Assembly (NCBI RefSeq): GCF_008373755.1
Contig: NZ_VUJV01000002.1
Coordinates: 62,001-126,000 of the forward strand
DNA: 64,000 bases
Source: Nocardioides humilatus
GTDB lineage: Bacteria; Actinomycetota; Actinomycetes; Propionibacteriales; Nocardioidaceae
Reading direction: 5' to 3'
The notes under the pieces are model-generated. The model worked only from the letters and a program-made list of their open reading frames with translations. It was not told the DNA's origin and did no database searches. Shown here piece by piece: positions 8,315-16,747 of this stretch. The translations under genes were made by a program, and so were the position numbers. The first letter of the stretch is position 1. Each line of letters begins with the position of its first letter.

Positions 8315-9813
8315 TGTCCACTCTCCCCGTCCTCGACCACTGGATCGCCGGCACGGCCGACCCGGGCACCTCCGATCGCACCGGTCCGGTCTACGACCCC
8401 GCGCTCGGCGAGGTCTCCAAGCACGTCCGCTACGGCTCTGCGGCCGACGTCGACCGTGCCGTCGGCGTGGCCAAGGCCGCCTTCGACAGCTGGGGCGGGG
8501 CCTCGATCGCGAAGCGGTCGCAGGTGCTCTTCGGGTTCCGTGAGCTGCTCAACCAGCGCAAGGACGAGCTGGCGGCGATCCTCACCTCCGAGCACGGCAA
8601 GGTGCTCAGCGACGCCGCCGGTGAGGTGGCTCGCGGCCTCGAGGTCGTGGAGTTCGCGTGCGGCATGCCGCACCTGTCGAAGGGCGCGTTCTCCCAGAAC
8701 GTCTCGACCGATGTCGACGTCTACTCCGTCAAGGAGCCGATCGGGGTCGTCGGGATCATCAGCCCGTTCAACTTCCCGGCGATGGTGCCGATGTGGTTCT
8801 TCCCGATCGCGATCGCGATGGGCAACACGGTCGTGCTCAAGCCGAGCGAGAAGGATCCGAGCGTCGCCAACTGGATGGCCGCCCTCCTCAAGGAGGCTGG
8901 CCTCCCTGACGGTGTCTTCAACGTCGTGCACGGCGACAAGGAGGCGGTCGACGCCCTCCTGACCCACCCCGACGTCGCCTCGATCTCCTTCGTCGGGTCG
9001 ACTCCGATCGCCAAGTACGTCTACGAGACCGGCACCGCGCACGGCAAGCGCGTGCAGGCCCTCGGCGGAGCGAAGAACCACATGCTGGTGCTGCCCGACG
9101 CCGACCTCGACCTGGTCGCGGACTCGGCGGTCAACGCCGGCTTCGGCTCCGCCGGCGAGCGCTGCATGGCGATCTCGGTGCTGCTCGCCGTCGAGCCCGT
9201 GGCCGACGAGCTGATCGAGAAGATCCGCGATCGGATGGGCAAGCTCGTCACCGGGGACGGCCGGGGATCCTGCGACATGGGGCCGCTGATCACCCGCGAG
9301 CACCGCGACAAGGTCGCCGGCTACCTCGACGTCGCTGCCACCGACGGTGCGACCGTGGTGGTCGACGGTCGCGACGGCGAGTTCGACGGTGCGGCCAACG
9401 GCTTCTGGCTCGGGCCCACCCTGATCGACCGGGTGCCCACGACCTCGGCCGTCTACAACGACGAGATCTTCGGGCCGGTGCTGTCGGTGGTGCGTGTCGC
9501 TACCTATGCCGAAGGCGTCGAGCTGATCAACTCCGGTCCCTACGGCAACGGGACCGCGATCTTCACCAACGACGGGGGCGCTGCCCGCCGCTTCCAGCGC
9601 GAGGTCGAGGTCGGGATGGTCGGCATCAACGTGCCGATCCCGGTGCCGGTGGCCTACCACTCCTTCGGCGGCTACAAGGCGTCGATCTTCGGCGACGCGA
9701 AGGCCTACGGCCCCCAGGGCGTCGAGTTCTTCACCCGGGAGAAGGCGATCACCAGCCGCTGGCTCGACCCGTCGCACGGAGGCATCAACCTGGGGTTCCC
9801 GCAGAACTCTTGA
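8314..9813 (+). CDS. mmsA: CoA-acylating methylmalonate/malonate-semialdehyde dehydrogenase
   Basis: 499-residue aldehyde dehydrogenase of the MMSDH subfamily. The catalytic cysteine is Cys284 in GSAGERCMAIS. The ELGG glutamate of hydrolytic ALDHs is replaced by GGAKNHM, which is the known reason these enzymes release a CoA thioester. PFNFPAMVPMWFFPIA and the C-terminal NVPIPVPVAYHSFGGYK are also MMSDH signatures. It would convert malonate semialdehyde to acetyl-CoA (or methylmalonate semialdehyde to propionyl-CoA from thymine), NAD-dependent. The ATG overlaps the aminotransferase stop by one base (TGATG), so this start is preferred over upstream in-frame codons. It closes the operon; the next gene starts about 60 bp later and is unrelated. 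Confidence 0.93.
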   Translation: MSTLPVLDHWIAGTADPGTSDRTGPVYDPALGEVSKHVRYGSAADVDRAVGVAKAAFDSWGGASIAKRSQVLFGFRELLNQRKDELAAILTSEHGKVLSDAAGEVARGLEVVEFACGMPHLSKGAFSQNVSTDVDVYSVKEPIGVVGIISPFNFPAMVPMWFFPIAIAMGNTVVLKPSEKDPSVANWMAALLKEAGLPDGVFNVVHGDKEAVDALLTHPDVASISFVGSTPIAKYVYETGTAHGKRVQALGGAKNHMLVLPDADLDLVADSAVNAGFGSAGERCMAISVLLAVEPVADELIEKIRDRMGKLVTGDGRGSCDMGPLITREHRDKVAGYLDVAATDGATVVVDGRDGEFDGAANGFWLGPTLIDRVPTTSAVYNDEIFGPVLSVVRVATYAEGVELINSGPYGNGTAIFTNDGGAARRFQREVEVGMVGINVPIPVPVAYHSFGGYKASIFGDAKAYGPQGVEFFTREKAITSRWLDPSHGGINLGFPQNS

Positions 9814-9871
9814 CTCGCCACCTCCGGCAAGTCTCGGAAAGTGGGGCGGGGGTCGCAGTACCTTGCCACTC

Positions 9872-10570
9872 GTGACCCCCCTCCGCTTCCGTCGTACGTC
9901 GGCCCTGCGCGCCGGCTCTGCCCTGGCCGCCACGGCGCTCGTCGTCGCGACGGCTGCTCCCGCGTCCGCGGTGCCCGTCGAGGGCAACGTCGCCGCGAGC
10001 ACGTCCGCGTCGGTGTCCGGCGGCTGTGACGTCGAGACCGGTCCCAACGCGCAGTCCGTGGTGTTCACCAACAAGACCGGCCCGCGCACCGCGCAGGTCG
10101 ACAGCGACTACCACGCCTTCAACGGCGACAACGCCGCCGCGTCCGGCCACAGCGACGTCGAGACGACGGCGTCGGGGTCGGTGAAGGACCGTGCGTTCAA
10201 GCGTGTCGACGTGGAGTCGACGGCTGTGATCAGCATGACCAACGGGTCCGACGTCGGCTGCGCCCTCGAGATGGACACCCGGTCCGAGACCGAGGTGGAG
10301 CTCAAGGTCCGCAGCCGCGGCGGCAAGATCAAGATCGCCTGGGCGAGCAACACGGGTGATCTCGCGGTGGTCAGCGTCACCGGTCCGTCCGGCACGCTCC
10401 TCAGCAAGAACCCGACGCGCGCCGAGGGCTCCTACCTCGTCAAGGTGCCCCCCGGTCGCTACACGTTGACGAGCATCTTCCTCGTCGCCGCCAGCGAGGG
10501 CGACGTCAACGTCGGCCACACCAAGACGACGATCGGCTTCTACACGCTGCGCGCGACCTACGTGAAGTAG
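9872..10570 (+). CDS. Secreted protein of unknown function
   Basis: About 232 residues with a clear Sec signal peptide: Arg-rich start, hydrophobic stretch near 15-28, then an Ala-rich cleavage region ending PASAVP. The mature protein is rich in Ser, Thr, Asp and Val and looks beta-structured. It has two cysteines (SGGCDVE and VGCALEM) that could form a disulphide. No catalytic motif is recognised. The GTG at 9872 is chosen; an in-frame TTG at 9863 is an alternative and the Shine-Dalgarno is poor (gggcggggg is far upstream). It stands alone between the pyrimidine operon and a VanZ-type gene on the same strand, so no function can be drawn from context. Confidence 0.7.
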   Translation: MTPLRFRRTSALRAGSALAATALVVATAAPASAVPVEGNVAASTSASVSGGCDVETGPNAQSVVFTNKTGPRTAQVDSDYHAFNGDNAAASGHSDVETTASGSVKDRAFKRVDVESTAVISMTNGSDVGCALEMDTRSETEVELKVRSRGGKIKIAWASNTGDLAVVSVTGPSGTLLSKNPTRAEGSYLVKVPPGRYTLTSIFLVAASEGDVNVGHTKTTIGFYTLRATYVK

Positions 10571-10588
10571 CGCCCCTAGCCTGGGCCC

Positions 10589-11665
10589 ATGTCGGACCAG
10601 GCGACGAACGCACTGATCGCGACCGGTCTCGGGACCGTCGTCGCGGTGGTGCTGCTCATCCCGGTCGCGGCCTACGAATACCGGCGTGACGGAAAGCTCG
10701 GCCCCGGTGACCTCGCGATCCTGCTGTCGGGTGCGGTCTACGGCCTCGCGCTGTGGACCTACACCCTGCTGCCGATGCCGGCCGGCGACAGCTACCAGTG
10801 TGTCGGGCGGCAGACCGAGCCACTGGCGACGATCCGGGCGATCGGCTTCCGCGACAGCGACGGTCTGGTCGGGCTGGTGCGGGACCCGGCGTTCTTGCAG
10901 GTCGCCCTCAACGTGCTGCTGTTCGTGCCGCTCGGCTTCTACGTCCGCAAGATCCTCGGGCGGGGCGTGGTGGTCGCGACCGTGCTGGGACTCGGTTTCT
11001 CCCTGCTGATCGAGACCACCCAGACGACCGGTGTGTGGCACCTCTTCGACTGTGCCTACCGTAGGTTCGACGTCGACGACCTGATCATCAACACGACGGG
11101 CGCCACCGTCGGCTCGCTCCTCGCAGCCCTGGTCGTACGGCGCCGCCGCGGGGAGATCGTGCTCCCGACCTCGATCAGCTACGGGCGCCGACTGGTCGGC
11201 ATGGTCTGTGACGTCCTCTTCGTGGTGCTGCTCGGCGCCGCTGTGGTGGTGGCCTACAAGGGGGCCTTCCATTACGGCTTGGCGTCGTCGTACGCCGACA
11301 TCGGACCCGACCTCCGCACGTGGCTCCAGTGGGGTGTGCCCGCAGTGGTCGAGGCCGCGATGGTCCTCCTGGCCGGCCGGACGGTGGGCGAGCTGGTCGT
11401 CGACGTGCGGGCGGTGGCGCGTCGAAGGTCGCTCGCTCCCATCTCGCGGTTGCTCAAGCTGGTCGTCGGCGTCGGACCGCTCCTCGGGCTGGGCGCGCTC
11501 ACGCCGTCATGGAGCACGTGGGCGTTCGTGGGCTATGCCGTGGTGACCGTCGCGGCCGCGGCGCTCACCACGGAGCACCGAGGCCTCAGTCACCTCCTCG
11601 CCGGGATGGATCTGGAGATCACGCCGCGGCGGCGACGACGTGGGCTACCACCGGCCCGGTCGTGA
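10589..11665 (+). CDS. VanZ-like / RDD-domain fusion membrane protein
   Basis: 358-residue polytopic membrane protein. Residues about 1-185 look like a VanZ domain: membrane segments near 7-30, 42-62, 105-122 and 127-145, and the acidic/aromatic signature LLIETTQTTGVWHLFDCAYRRFDVDDLIINTTGATVG. Residues about 195-345 look like an RDD domain, with the opening RRLVGMVCDVLFVVLLGA and paired hydrophobic segments. VanZ proteins are linked to glycopeptide tolerance or envelope functions; RDD proteins have been linked to small-molecule or ion transport. The fusion occurs in actinobacteria but its job is unknown. The last 47 bp overlap, tail to tail, the 3' end of the minus-strand gene ending at 11619. 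Confidence 0.75.
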   Translation: MSDQATNALIATGLGTVVAVVLLIPVAAYEYRRDGKLGPGDLAILLSGAVYGLALWTYTLLPMPAGDSYQCVGRQTEPLATIRAIGFRDSDGLVGLVRDPAFLQVALNVLLFVPLGFYVRKILGRGVVVATVLGLGFSLLIETTQTTGVWHLFDCAYRRFDVDDLIINTTGATVGSLLAALVVRRRRGEIVLPTSISYGRRLVGMVCDVLFVVLLGAAVVVAYKGAFHYGLASSYADIGPDLRTWLQWGVPAVVEAAMVLLAGRTVGELVVDVRAVARRRSLAPISRLLKLVVGVGPLLGLGALTPSWSTWAFVGYAVVTVAAAALTTEHRGLSHLLAGMDLEITPRRRRRGLPPARS

Positions 11666-12524
11666 AGCCGCTGTCCTCGAAGCTCCAGTACTGGGCGCAG
11701 GCGCCTGTCGTGGTCCGCTTCACGGTGAACTTGAGGTCCTTCTTCGCGCCGGGCGCGAGGACCGCCGTGGTGTAGGTCCCGGCGAACACCAGCGCGGTGA
11801 TGTCCGTCGAGCCGTCCTTGACCACGAAGGAGTAGGCGGTGCAGGAGCCGAAGTCCGTACCGAACAATCCGATCGACGCGGGCATCGTCCCGTTGTTCTT
11901 CAGTCGCAGGGAGAACTTGGCCGTGCTCCCGACCTTCAGGGGATTTGCCGTCTCGTACTGGTAGCCGTTGTAGGAACCGCCGACGTAGGGCTGGGTGCCG
12001 GTCTTGAGGAAGATGTCCTTGCTGGTGTTGCCGGCCTGGTAGGTCGCGTAGGACCAGAGCTCGTTGGCGGCGAGGACCGCGTTGGTCTCGGGATTGCGGA
12101 CCGACACCTCGGTGATGTGCGTCCCCTGGGGGAGGGCGTTGGCGAGGGTGATCTTGACCTTGAAGACCGCCGAGTCGCCGGCATCGATCGGGGGCGTGTA
12201 GTAGGTGTTGCGCAGCACCCTCGACCCCTGCAGGAGGGTCGCCGTTGTCGTGAGAGGGTCTTGGGCCGCGACGACGATCTTGTATTGCTCGGCCTCTGAG
12301 CCGTTGTTGACCACCTTTATCCCGAAAGTCCTTCCGGTGGAAGGTCCAGGGACGACGCCCTGGTTGAGGTAGTAGTTGCCGGTGTAGGTCGAGCCCGAGA
12401 TGTTGCCCAGGAGGATCGCGGACGGTGCGGCCTGCGCCGGGGCTGCGGCGACGAGGGTGCCGATCGCGGCGAGCGCCGCGATGGTCGAACCGATGATCGA
12501 GCGGCGGATGAGTGTGGTGCGCAT
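11619..12524 (-). CDS. Secreted beta-rich protein of unknown function (paralogue of the upstream gene)
   Basis: 301 residues with a Sec signal peptide (MRTTLIRRSIIGSTIAALAA..., cleavage near AQAAP). The mature part looks like two Ig/cohesin-like beta-sandwich modules: VVPGPSTGRTFGIKVVNNG...EQYKIVV and a second with AKFSLRLKNNGTMPASIGLFG. Four cysteine-poor modules are linked by the motif DIFLKTGTQPYVGGS, which recurs in the neighbouring gene as DLFLKTGSQPYVGGS. It is co-directional with that gene and 14 bp downstream of it, with the RBS aaggaaagag, so the two form an operon of diverged duplicates. A surface or matrix role is only a guess. Its 3' end overlaps the convergent VanZ-RDD gene by 47 bp. 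Confidence 0.7.
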   Translation of the reverse strand: MRTTLIRRSIIGSTIAALAAIGTLVAAAPAQAAPSAILLGNISGSTYTGNYYLNQGVVPGPSTGRTFGIKVVNNGSEAEQYKIVVAAQDPLTTTATLLQGSRVLRNTYYTPPIDAGDSAVFKVKITLANALPQGTHITEVSVRNPETNAVLAANELWSYATYQAGNTSKDIFLKTGTQPYVGGSYNGYQYETANPLKVGSTAKFSLRLKNNGTMPASIGLFGTDFGSCTAYSFVVKDGSTDITALVFAGTYTTAVLAPGAKKDLKFTVKRTTTGACAQYWSFEDSGFTTGPVVAHVVAAAA

Positions 12525-12538
12525 AGTGATCTCTTTCC

Positions 12539-13456
12539 TTACGCGGCGATGACGACGTGGGCGGCCGAGCCGATGTTGCCGTCGGGACCGAATGCTTCGA
12601 AGAAGAAGTAGTCCGACGTGCAGCCGGGGTCGTCGTCAGTGACCAGCTTGATGCTGACCTTGAGCTGCTTCTTCTCGCCCGGGTCGAGGGCACCGGTGGA
12701 GTAGACACCGGCCGCGACCGCAGCCGAGAAGTCCTTGGCGCCCTGCTTCACGGTGACGACGAAGTTCTCCTCGCACAGGAAGCCCGGAAAGCCCTGGAGT
12801 GTGAGCGTCGCGGGGGTGATGCCGTTGTTCTGGAGCCGGATCGTGAACTTCGCGGTCTGGCCCTCCCTGATGGCCGCCGCGGTCTCGAACTGGGCGGCCG
12901 AGCCGCCGACGTAAGGCTGCGATCCGGTCTTGAGGAAGAGGTCGTGCTGCGTCGTGCCGGTCTGGTAAGTGGCATTGGCATCGGCGAAGGCACTGTCGAG
13001 CAGGTCGTGCGTCGCGGGGTCCCTGAGCTCGAACTTGGCGATGTACTCGTCCTGCGGCTCCTCGGCGTCGATGGTGATCTTGAGGGTGAGCACGATGCTC
13101 GCGCCCGCCTCGACCGGGGGGGTGGTGAACGGGGTCGACACGGGCTTGTTGCGGTTGAAGAGGGTCGCGGTGAAGCCTGAGCCGAACGTCGCGACGGTGA
13201 CCTCGAACTGCTGGCTCACCAAGCCGGTGTTGACGATCTTGAAGGACCAGGGCTTGCTGGCCTTGCCCGGGATCACCCCCATGTTGACGCCGTTGTTGTC
13301 GGTGTAGGCCGAGCCGGATCCCTTCATGAGAACGACTCCGCTCGCCGCGGCATGGGCGGGCGCGATGCTGGCCGTGACGGTAGCTACCGAGCAGACGACG
13401 GTCGCCACCACGAGTGCGGCGAACCTGTTGATGCGACGAACGAACATGGCACTCAC
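12539..13456 (-). CDS. Secreted beta-rich protein of unknown function (first gene of a paralogous pair)
   Basis: 305 residues with an N-terminal signal peptide (FVRRINRFAALVVATVVCSV..., cleavage near AHAAA). It shares its layout with the gene at 11619-12524: a GVIPGKASKPWSFKIVNTGLVSQQFEV module, the linker motif FLKTGSQPYVGGS, then a module with AKFTIRLQNNGITPATLTLQG. The second module has cysteines (FLCEENF and DDDPGCTS) that may pair. The ATG at 13456 is preceded by ggggtgag. A possible -35 element (TTGACT on the minus strand, 13552-13557) lies upstream, but no convincing -10 was found, so the promoter is unresolved. Function unknown; extracellular location is well supported. Confidence 0.7.
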   Translation of the reverse strand: MSAMFVRRINRFAALVVATVVCSVATVTASIAPAHAAASGVVLMKGSGSAYTDNNGVNMGVIPGKASKPWSFKIVNTGLVSQQFEVTVATFGSGFTATLFNRNKPVSTPFTTPPVEAGASIVLTLKITIDAEEPQDEYIAKFELRDPATHDLLDSAFADANATYQTGTTQHDLFLKTGSQPYVGGSAAQFETAAAIREGQTAKFTIRLQNNGITPATLTLQGFPGFLCEENFVVTVKQGAKDFSAAVAAGVYSTGALDPGEKKQLKVSIKLVTDDDPGCTSDYFFFEAFGPDGNIGSAAHVVIAA

Positions 13457-13571
13457 CCCATGAGGACGCGCGCCGCCGGGAGCAGGCGGCGCTCACCACT
13501 CAGGTTGGCGGCTCGCGACCGTCTCCGGTACCTCCCAATGGACTAATTGCGAGTCAAATTCCCTGGAGGTC

Positions 13572-14171
13572 TCAGGAGGCCAGCAGGCCCAGTGACCGCA
13601 GCACGTCGCGCAGCGGCTTGAGCTCGCGTTCGGCTGTCACCGACGGGTCGATGGTCCGTCGTACGGCGACGCCGTAGGCCACGTTGAGCAGAGCCCCGGC
13701 GACGGCTCGGGCCGGCACGAACGCGGCGAACGCCGGCGGCACGAGCTGGGCGAGCGTCGTCGCGAACTGGTCGATGGCGGCGTCGTGGCGCTGCGCCTCC
13801 TGGGCGACCAAGTCGGGGTCCGTACGGGCGTCGAGGGCGAACTCGAGCTCGAGGCGCGCCCACCCTGAGTCGAAGGCCGACTCGGCCCAGGCCTCGATGG
13901 CGTCGATCTTGGCGCCCAAGGGATCCTCGCCCGTCATCGCGGTCGCGAGCACCGCGGCCTGCTCGGCCTGGATCGCCCGGAGCACCTGCACCGCGAGCTC
14001 GGACTTGCCCGCGAAGTTGGAGTAGACGACGCCGGTGGAGAAGCCCGCTTCCTCGGCGATCGCGGCCAGCGACGTCGCCTGGTAGCCGTCGCGCAGGAAC
14101 AGCCGACGGGCCGCTGCCATGACCTGATCGCGGTTGCGGGTCTGACTCTCCGTGCGGGTGAGGCGCGCCAT
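13572..14171 (-). CDS. TetR-family transcriptional regulator
   Basis: 199-residue one-component repressor. The N-terminal DNA-binding domain has QVMAAARRLFLRDGYQATSLAAIAEEAGFSTGVVYSNFAGKSELAVQVLRAI, with the recognition helix around STGVVYSNF. The C-terminal ligand domain is unremarkable. It is divergent from the SDR / acyl-CoA synthetase / lipase operon that starts at 14250. The 78-bp gap holds a 7+7 bp palindrome (14199-14217), the likely operator, so it probably controls both itself and that operon in response to an acyl or aldehyde ligand. Confidence 0.9.
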   Translation of the reverse strand: MARLTRTESQTRNRDQVMAAARRLFLRDGYQATSLAAIAEEAGFSTGVVYSNFAGKSELAVQVLRAIQAEQAAVLATAMTGEDPLGAKIDAIEAWAESAFDSGWARLELEFALDARTDPDLVAQEAQRHDAAIDQFATTLAQLVPPAFAAFVPARAVAGALLNVAYGVAVRRTIDPSVTAERELKPLRDVLRSLGLLAS

Positions 14172-14198
14172 GCGGGCAGTCTACCTATTGACGTCATC

Positions 14199-14217
14199 CA
14201 GATAACGTGATTATCTG
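14199..14217. promoter_or_regulatory. Palindromic operator between divergent TetR and SDR genes
   Basis: CAGATAA-N5-TTATCTG is a perfect 7-bp inverted repeat with a 5-bp spacer. It is the most AT-rich stretch of the divergent intergenic region, 28 bp from the TetR start and 33 bp from the SDR start. The position and form are those of a TetR-family binding site; binding by the adjacent regulator is inferred. Confidence 0.6.
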
Positions 14218-14249
14218 AAGTCGCATCGCCCCCTTCCCAAGGAGCTGTC

Positions 14250-15146
14250 ATGGCCTCGCGCCTCACCCAGGCCCGCAACCGGGTCGTCGACCGGATGGTC
14301 AACGCCCCGCGCGACACCGACGAGCGAGCCCTGCGCCGTGCGGTCGCCGGCAAGACCGTGCTCGTGACCGGTGCCTCGTTCGGTCTCGGTGAGGCGACTG
14401 CGCGGACCCTCGCGCGCCACGGCGCGATCGTGCTGGCCGTTGCCCGCACGGCCGAGCGTCTCGACGAGCTGGTCGCCGCGATCGAGGCCGAGGGAGGAAA
14501 GGCCTACGCCTATCCCGCCGACCTCAGCGACTTCGACTCCATCGGCCCGCTGGCGGACAAGATGATCGCCGAGCACGGCGGCATCGACATCGTCATCAAC
14601 AACGCCGGCAAGTCGATGCGGCGCTCGCTCGACCTGCAGTACGACCGCTTCCACGACTTCACCCGCATGGTCAACGTCAACTACCTCGGGCCGGTGCGCC
14701 TGCTGCTCGCCGTACTCCCGCACATGCGGGAGCGGGGGAGCGGGCAGATCGTCAACGTGTCGACCATCGGCGTGCGGATCCCGCCGGGCCCGCGGTGGGG
14801 CGTCTACCAGTCCACCAAGGGCGCATTCGACATCTGGCTGCGCTCCATCGCGCCCGAGATCAAGGTCGACGGGATCGACGTCTCGACGATCTACATGACC
14901 CTGATCTACACGCGGATGAGCGCCCCGACACCGAGCATGCGCAAGCTGCCCGGGATGTCAGCGAAGGAGGCATCCGGCCTCGTGACCCGCGCGATCATCG
15001 GCCGCGAGCGCGAGATCACGCCGTGGTGGGTCACCCCGGCCCAGGCGACCGACGCGGTTGCGCGAGGTGCTGTCACGTGGGGGATGGGCATCTTGCACCG
15101 CAACTCGAGCGACACGGCCAGCGCTCGCGGCGAGGCGGTCCGGTGA
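14250..15146 (+). CDS. SDR-family NAD(P)-dependent oxidoreductase
   Basis: 298-residue classical short-chain dehydrogenase. The cofactor motif TGASFGLG is at 40-47, INNAG at about 116-120, the catalytic Ser at about 171 (NVSTIG), and Tyr186/Lys190 in YQSTK. The N-terminal 35 residues and C-terminal tail extend beyond the minimal fold. It is the first gene of an operon read away from the TetR gene, with an aaggagc RBS 7 bases before the ATG. It overlaps the acyl-CoA synthetase by 4 bp (GTGA). It probably oxidises or reduces a lipid alcohol/ketone that the synthetase then activates; the substrate is unknown. Confidence 0.88.
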   Translation: MASRLTQARNRVVDRMVNAPRDTDERALRRAVAGKTVLVTGASFGLGEATARTLARHGAIVLAVARTAERLDELVAAIEAEGGKAYAYPADLSDFDSIGPLADKMIAEHGGIDIVINNAGKSMRRSLDLQYDRFHDFTRMVNVNYLGPVRLLLAVLPHMRERGSGQIVNVSTIGVRIPPGPRWGVYQSTKGAFDIWLRSIAPEIKVDGIDVSTIYMTLIYTRMSAPTPSMRKLPGMSAKEASGLVTRAIIGREREITPWWVTPAQATDAVARGAVTWGMGILHRNSSDTASARGEAVR

Positions 15147-16747
15147 GGCTGCTCAACGACGCGTGGACCGGAGTCGCTGCCGGGGCGGTGCTCGCGCGCA
15201 ACGGGATGCTACGACCCCTGTCGCCCGCGAAGGCTGCGCGCGCGGCGTCGCGCGCCGTGAGGTGGGGAGCATCGCCCGCCACGATGGTCGGTCTCTCGGC
15301 CGTCCGCTGGCCCGACCGGGTCGCGGTGGTCGACGACGCGGGATCGATCACCTACGCCGAGCTGGAGCAACGGGCCGACGTCCTGGCCCGGCACCTCGCT
15401 GCCCACCACGGCATCAAGCCGGGTGACGGCGTCGCACTCATGTGCCGCAACCACCGGGGTCTGGTCGAGGGCATCATGGCGGCCGGACGGTTGGGCGCCG
15501 ACGTCCTCTTCGTCAACACCGAGCTCCCCGTCCAGCAGCTCACGCCCACGCTCGAGCGGCACCGGCCTGCGGTCGTGGTGCACGACGAGGAGTTCGCCTC
15601 GCGGCTCGCAGAAGCGGCGCCGGTGGTCCCGACCGTGCAGGTGTGGGCAGGCGACGATCCGACCGACGTCCCCGACGCCGACGTCAGGCTGGGGCGGGTC
15701 GGCAAGGCCGGCAGCCTGATCCTGCTGACGTCCGGAACGACGGGTGCACCGAAGGGGGTGCCGCGCCAGCCACACCCGACGGCCATGCTCGGCCTGACCG
15801 CCAGCGCGATGCACCGGCTCGGGATCCGAGCCGGCGACACGATGATGGTGTGCCCGCCGGCCTTCCACGGGCTGGGGCTGCTGACGCTGATGCTCGGGCT
15901 CGGCGCCGGCAACACGCTCGTGCTGCACCGGCGCTTCGACGCCGCTCGGGTCGCGGTGGCGATCGAGGAGCACCGGGTCGACGGCCTCGTCGTGGTGCCG
16001 ACGATGCTCCAGCGGCTGCTCGACCTCCCCGACCTCGCTCGCCACACCGGCAGCCTCCGCGGCGTCCTGTCCGGCGGCGCCAAGCTCAGCCCGGTCATCG
16101 CAAACGACTTCATGGACGTCGTGGGCGACGTGCTCTTCGACGGCTACGGGTCCTCCGAGATCGGCATCGTCACCCTGGCGACACCGGCCGACCTGCGCAG
16201 CGCGCCGGGCACCCTGGGTCGCCCCACGATGGGCACCCGGATCCTGATCCTGGACGAGACGGGTCAGCCCCTCCCCGTCGGGAAGGTGGGCGAGATCTTC
16301 ATCGACAGCGCGATGACCTTCGACGGCTACACCGGTGGCGGCACCAAGGACATGCGTCACGGCCACGTCTCCAGCGGCGACCTCGGCCACCTCGATGCCC
16401 AGGGCCGACTCTTCATCGACGGCCGGGCCGACGACATGATCGTGTCCGGGGGAGAGAACGTCTTCCCGCAGCCGGTCGAGGACGTCCTGCTCGCCCACCC
16501 GGCGATCGCCGACGCGGCCGTCGTCGGCGTGCCCGACGAGACGTTCGGCCAGCGGCTGAGGGCCTTCATCGTGCTCGCCGGGGACGGCTTCGACGAGGAC
16601 GACGTCCGTGAGCACCTCCGCACGCACCTGACCCGCTACGAGCAGCCGCGCGACCTGGTCGTGATCGACGAGCTGCCGCGCAACGCGACCGGCAAGGTGC
16701 TGACCAAGCAGCTCGCCGCGCGCGAGGTCGGCGAGGAGGCAGGATGA
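15143..16747 (+). CDS. AMP-binding acyl-CoA synthetase
   Basis: 534-residue adenylate-forming enzyme of the fatty-acid CoA ligase group. The P-loop A3 motif LTSGTTGAPKGVPR is at about 195, the A5 motif DGYGSSEIG at about 335, A7-like SSGDLGHLD, A8 hinge DGRADDMIVSGGENVFP, and the catalytic lysine in PRNATGKVLTKQL near the C-terminus. The start is GTG 15143, overlapping the SDR stop; a longer upstream open frame has SDR-shadow composition. It makes an acyl-CoA from a free acid, fitting between an SDR and a secreted lipase that could release the acid outside the cell. Chain-length preference is not readable. Confidence 0.92.
   Translation: MRLLNDAWTGVAAGAVLARNGMLRPLSPAKAARAASRAVRWGASPATMVGLSAVRWPDRVAVVDDAGSITYAELEQRADVLARHLAAHHGIKPGDGVALMCRNHRGLVEGIMAAGRLGADVLFVNTELPVQQLTPTLERHRPAVVVHDEEFASRLAEAAPVVPTVQVWAGDDPTDVPDADVRLGRVGKAGSLILLTSGTTGAPKGVPRQPHPTAMLGLTASAMHRLGIRAGDTMMVCPPAFHGLGLLTLMLGLGAGNTLVLHRRFDAARVAVAIEEHRVDGLVVVPTMLQRLLDLPDLARHTGSLRGVLSGGAKLSPVIANDFMDVVGDVLFDGYGSSEIGIVTLATPADLRSAPGTLGRPTMGTRILILDETGQPLPVGKVGEIFIDSAMTFDGYTGGGTKDMRHGHVSSGDLGHLDAQGRLFIDGRADDMIVSGGENVFPQPVEDVLLAHPAIADAAVVGVPDETFGQRLRAFIVLAGDGFDEDDVREHLRTHLTRYEQPRDLVVIDELPRNATGKVLTKQLAAREVGEEAG

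Noticed and set aside
13552-13557. TTGACT as the promoter -35 of the secreted pair
   Set aside because: No acceptable -10 occurs 16-19 bp downstream, so it is not listed as a feature.
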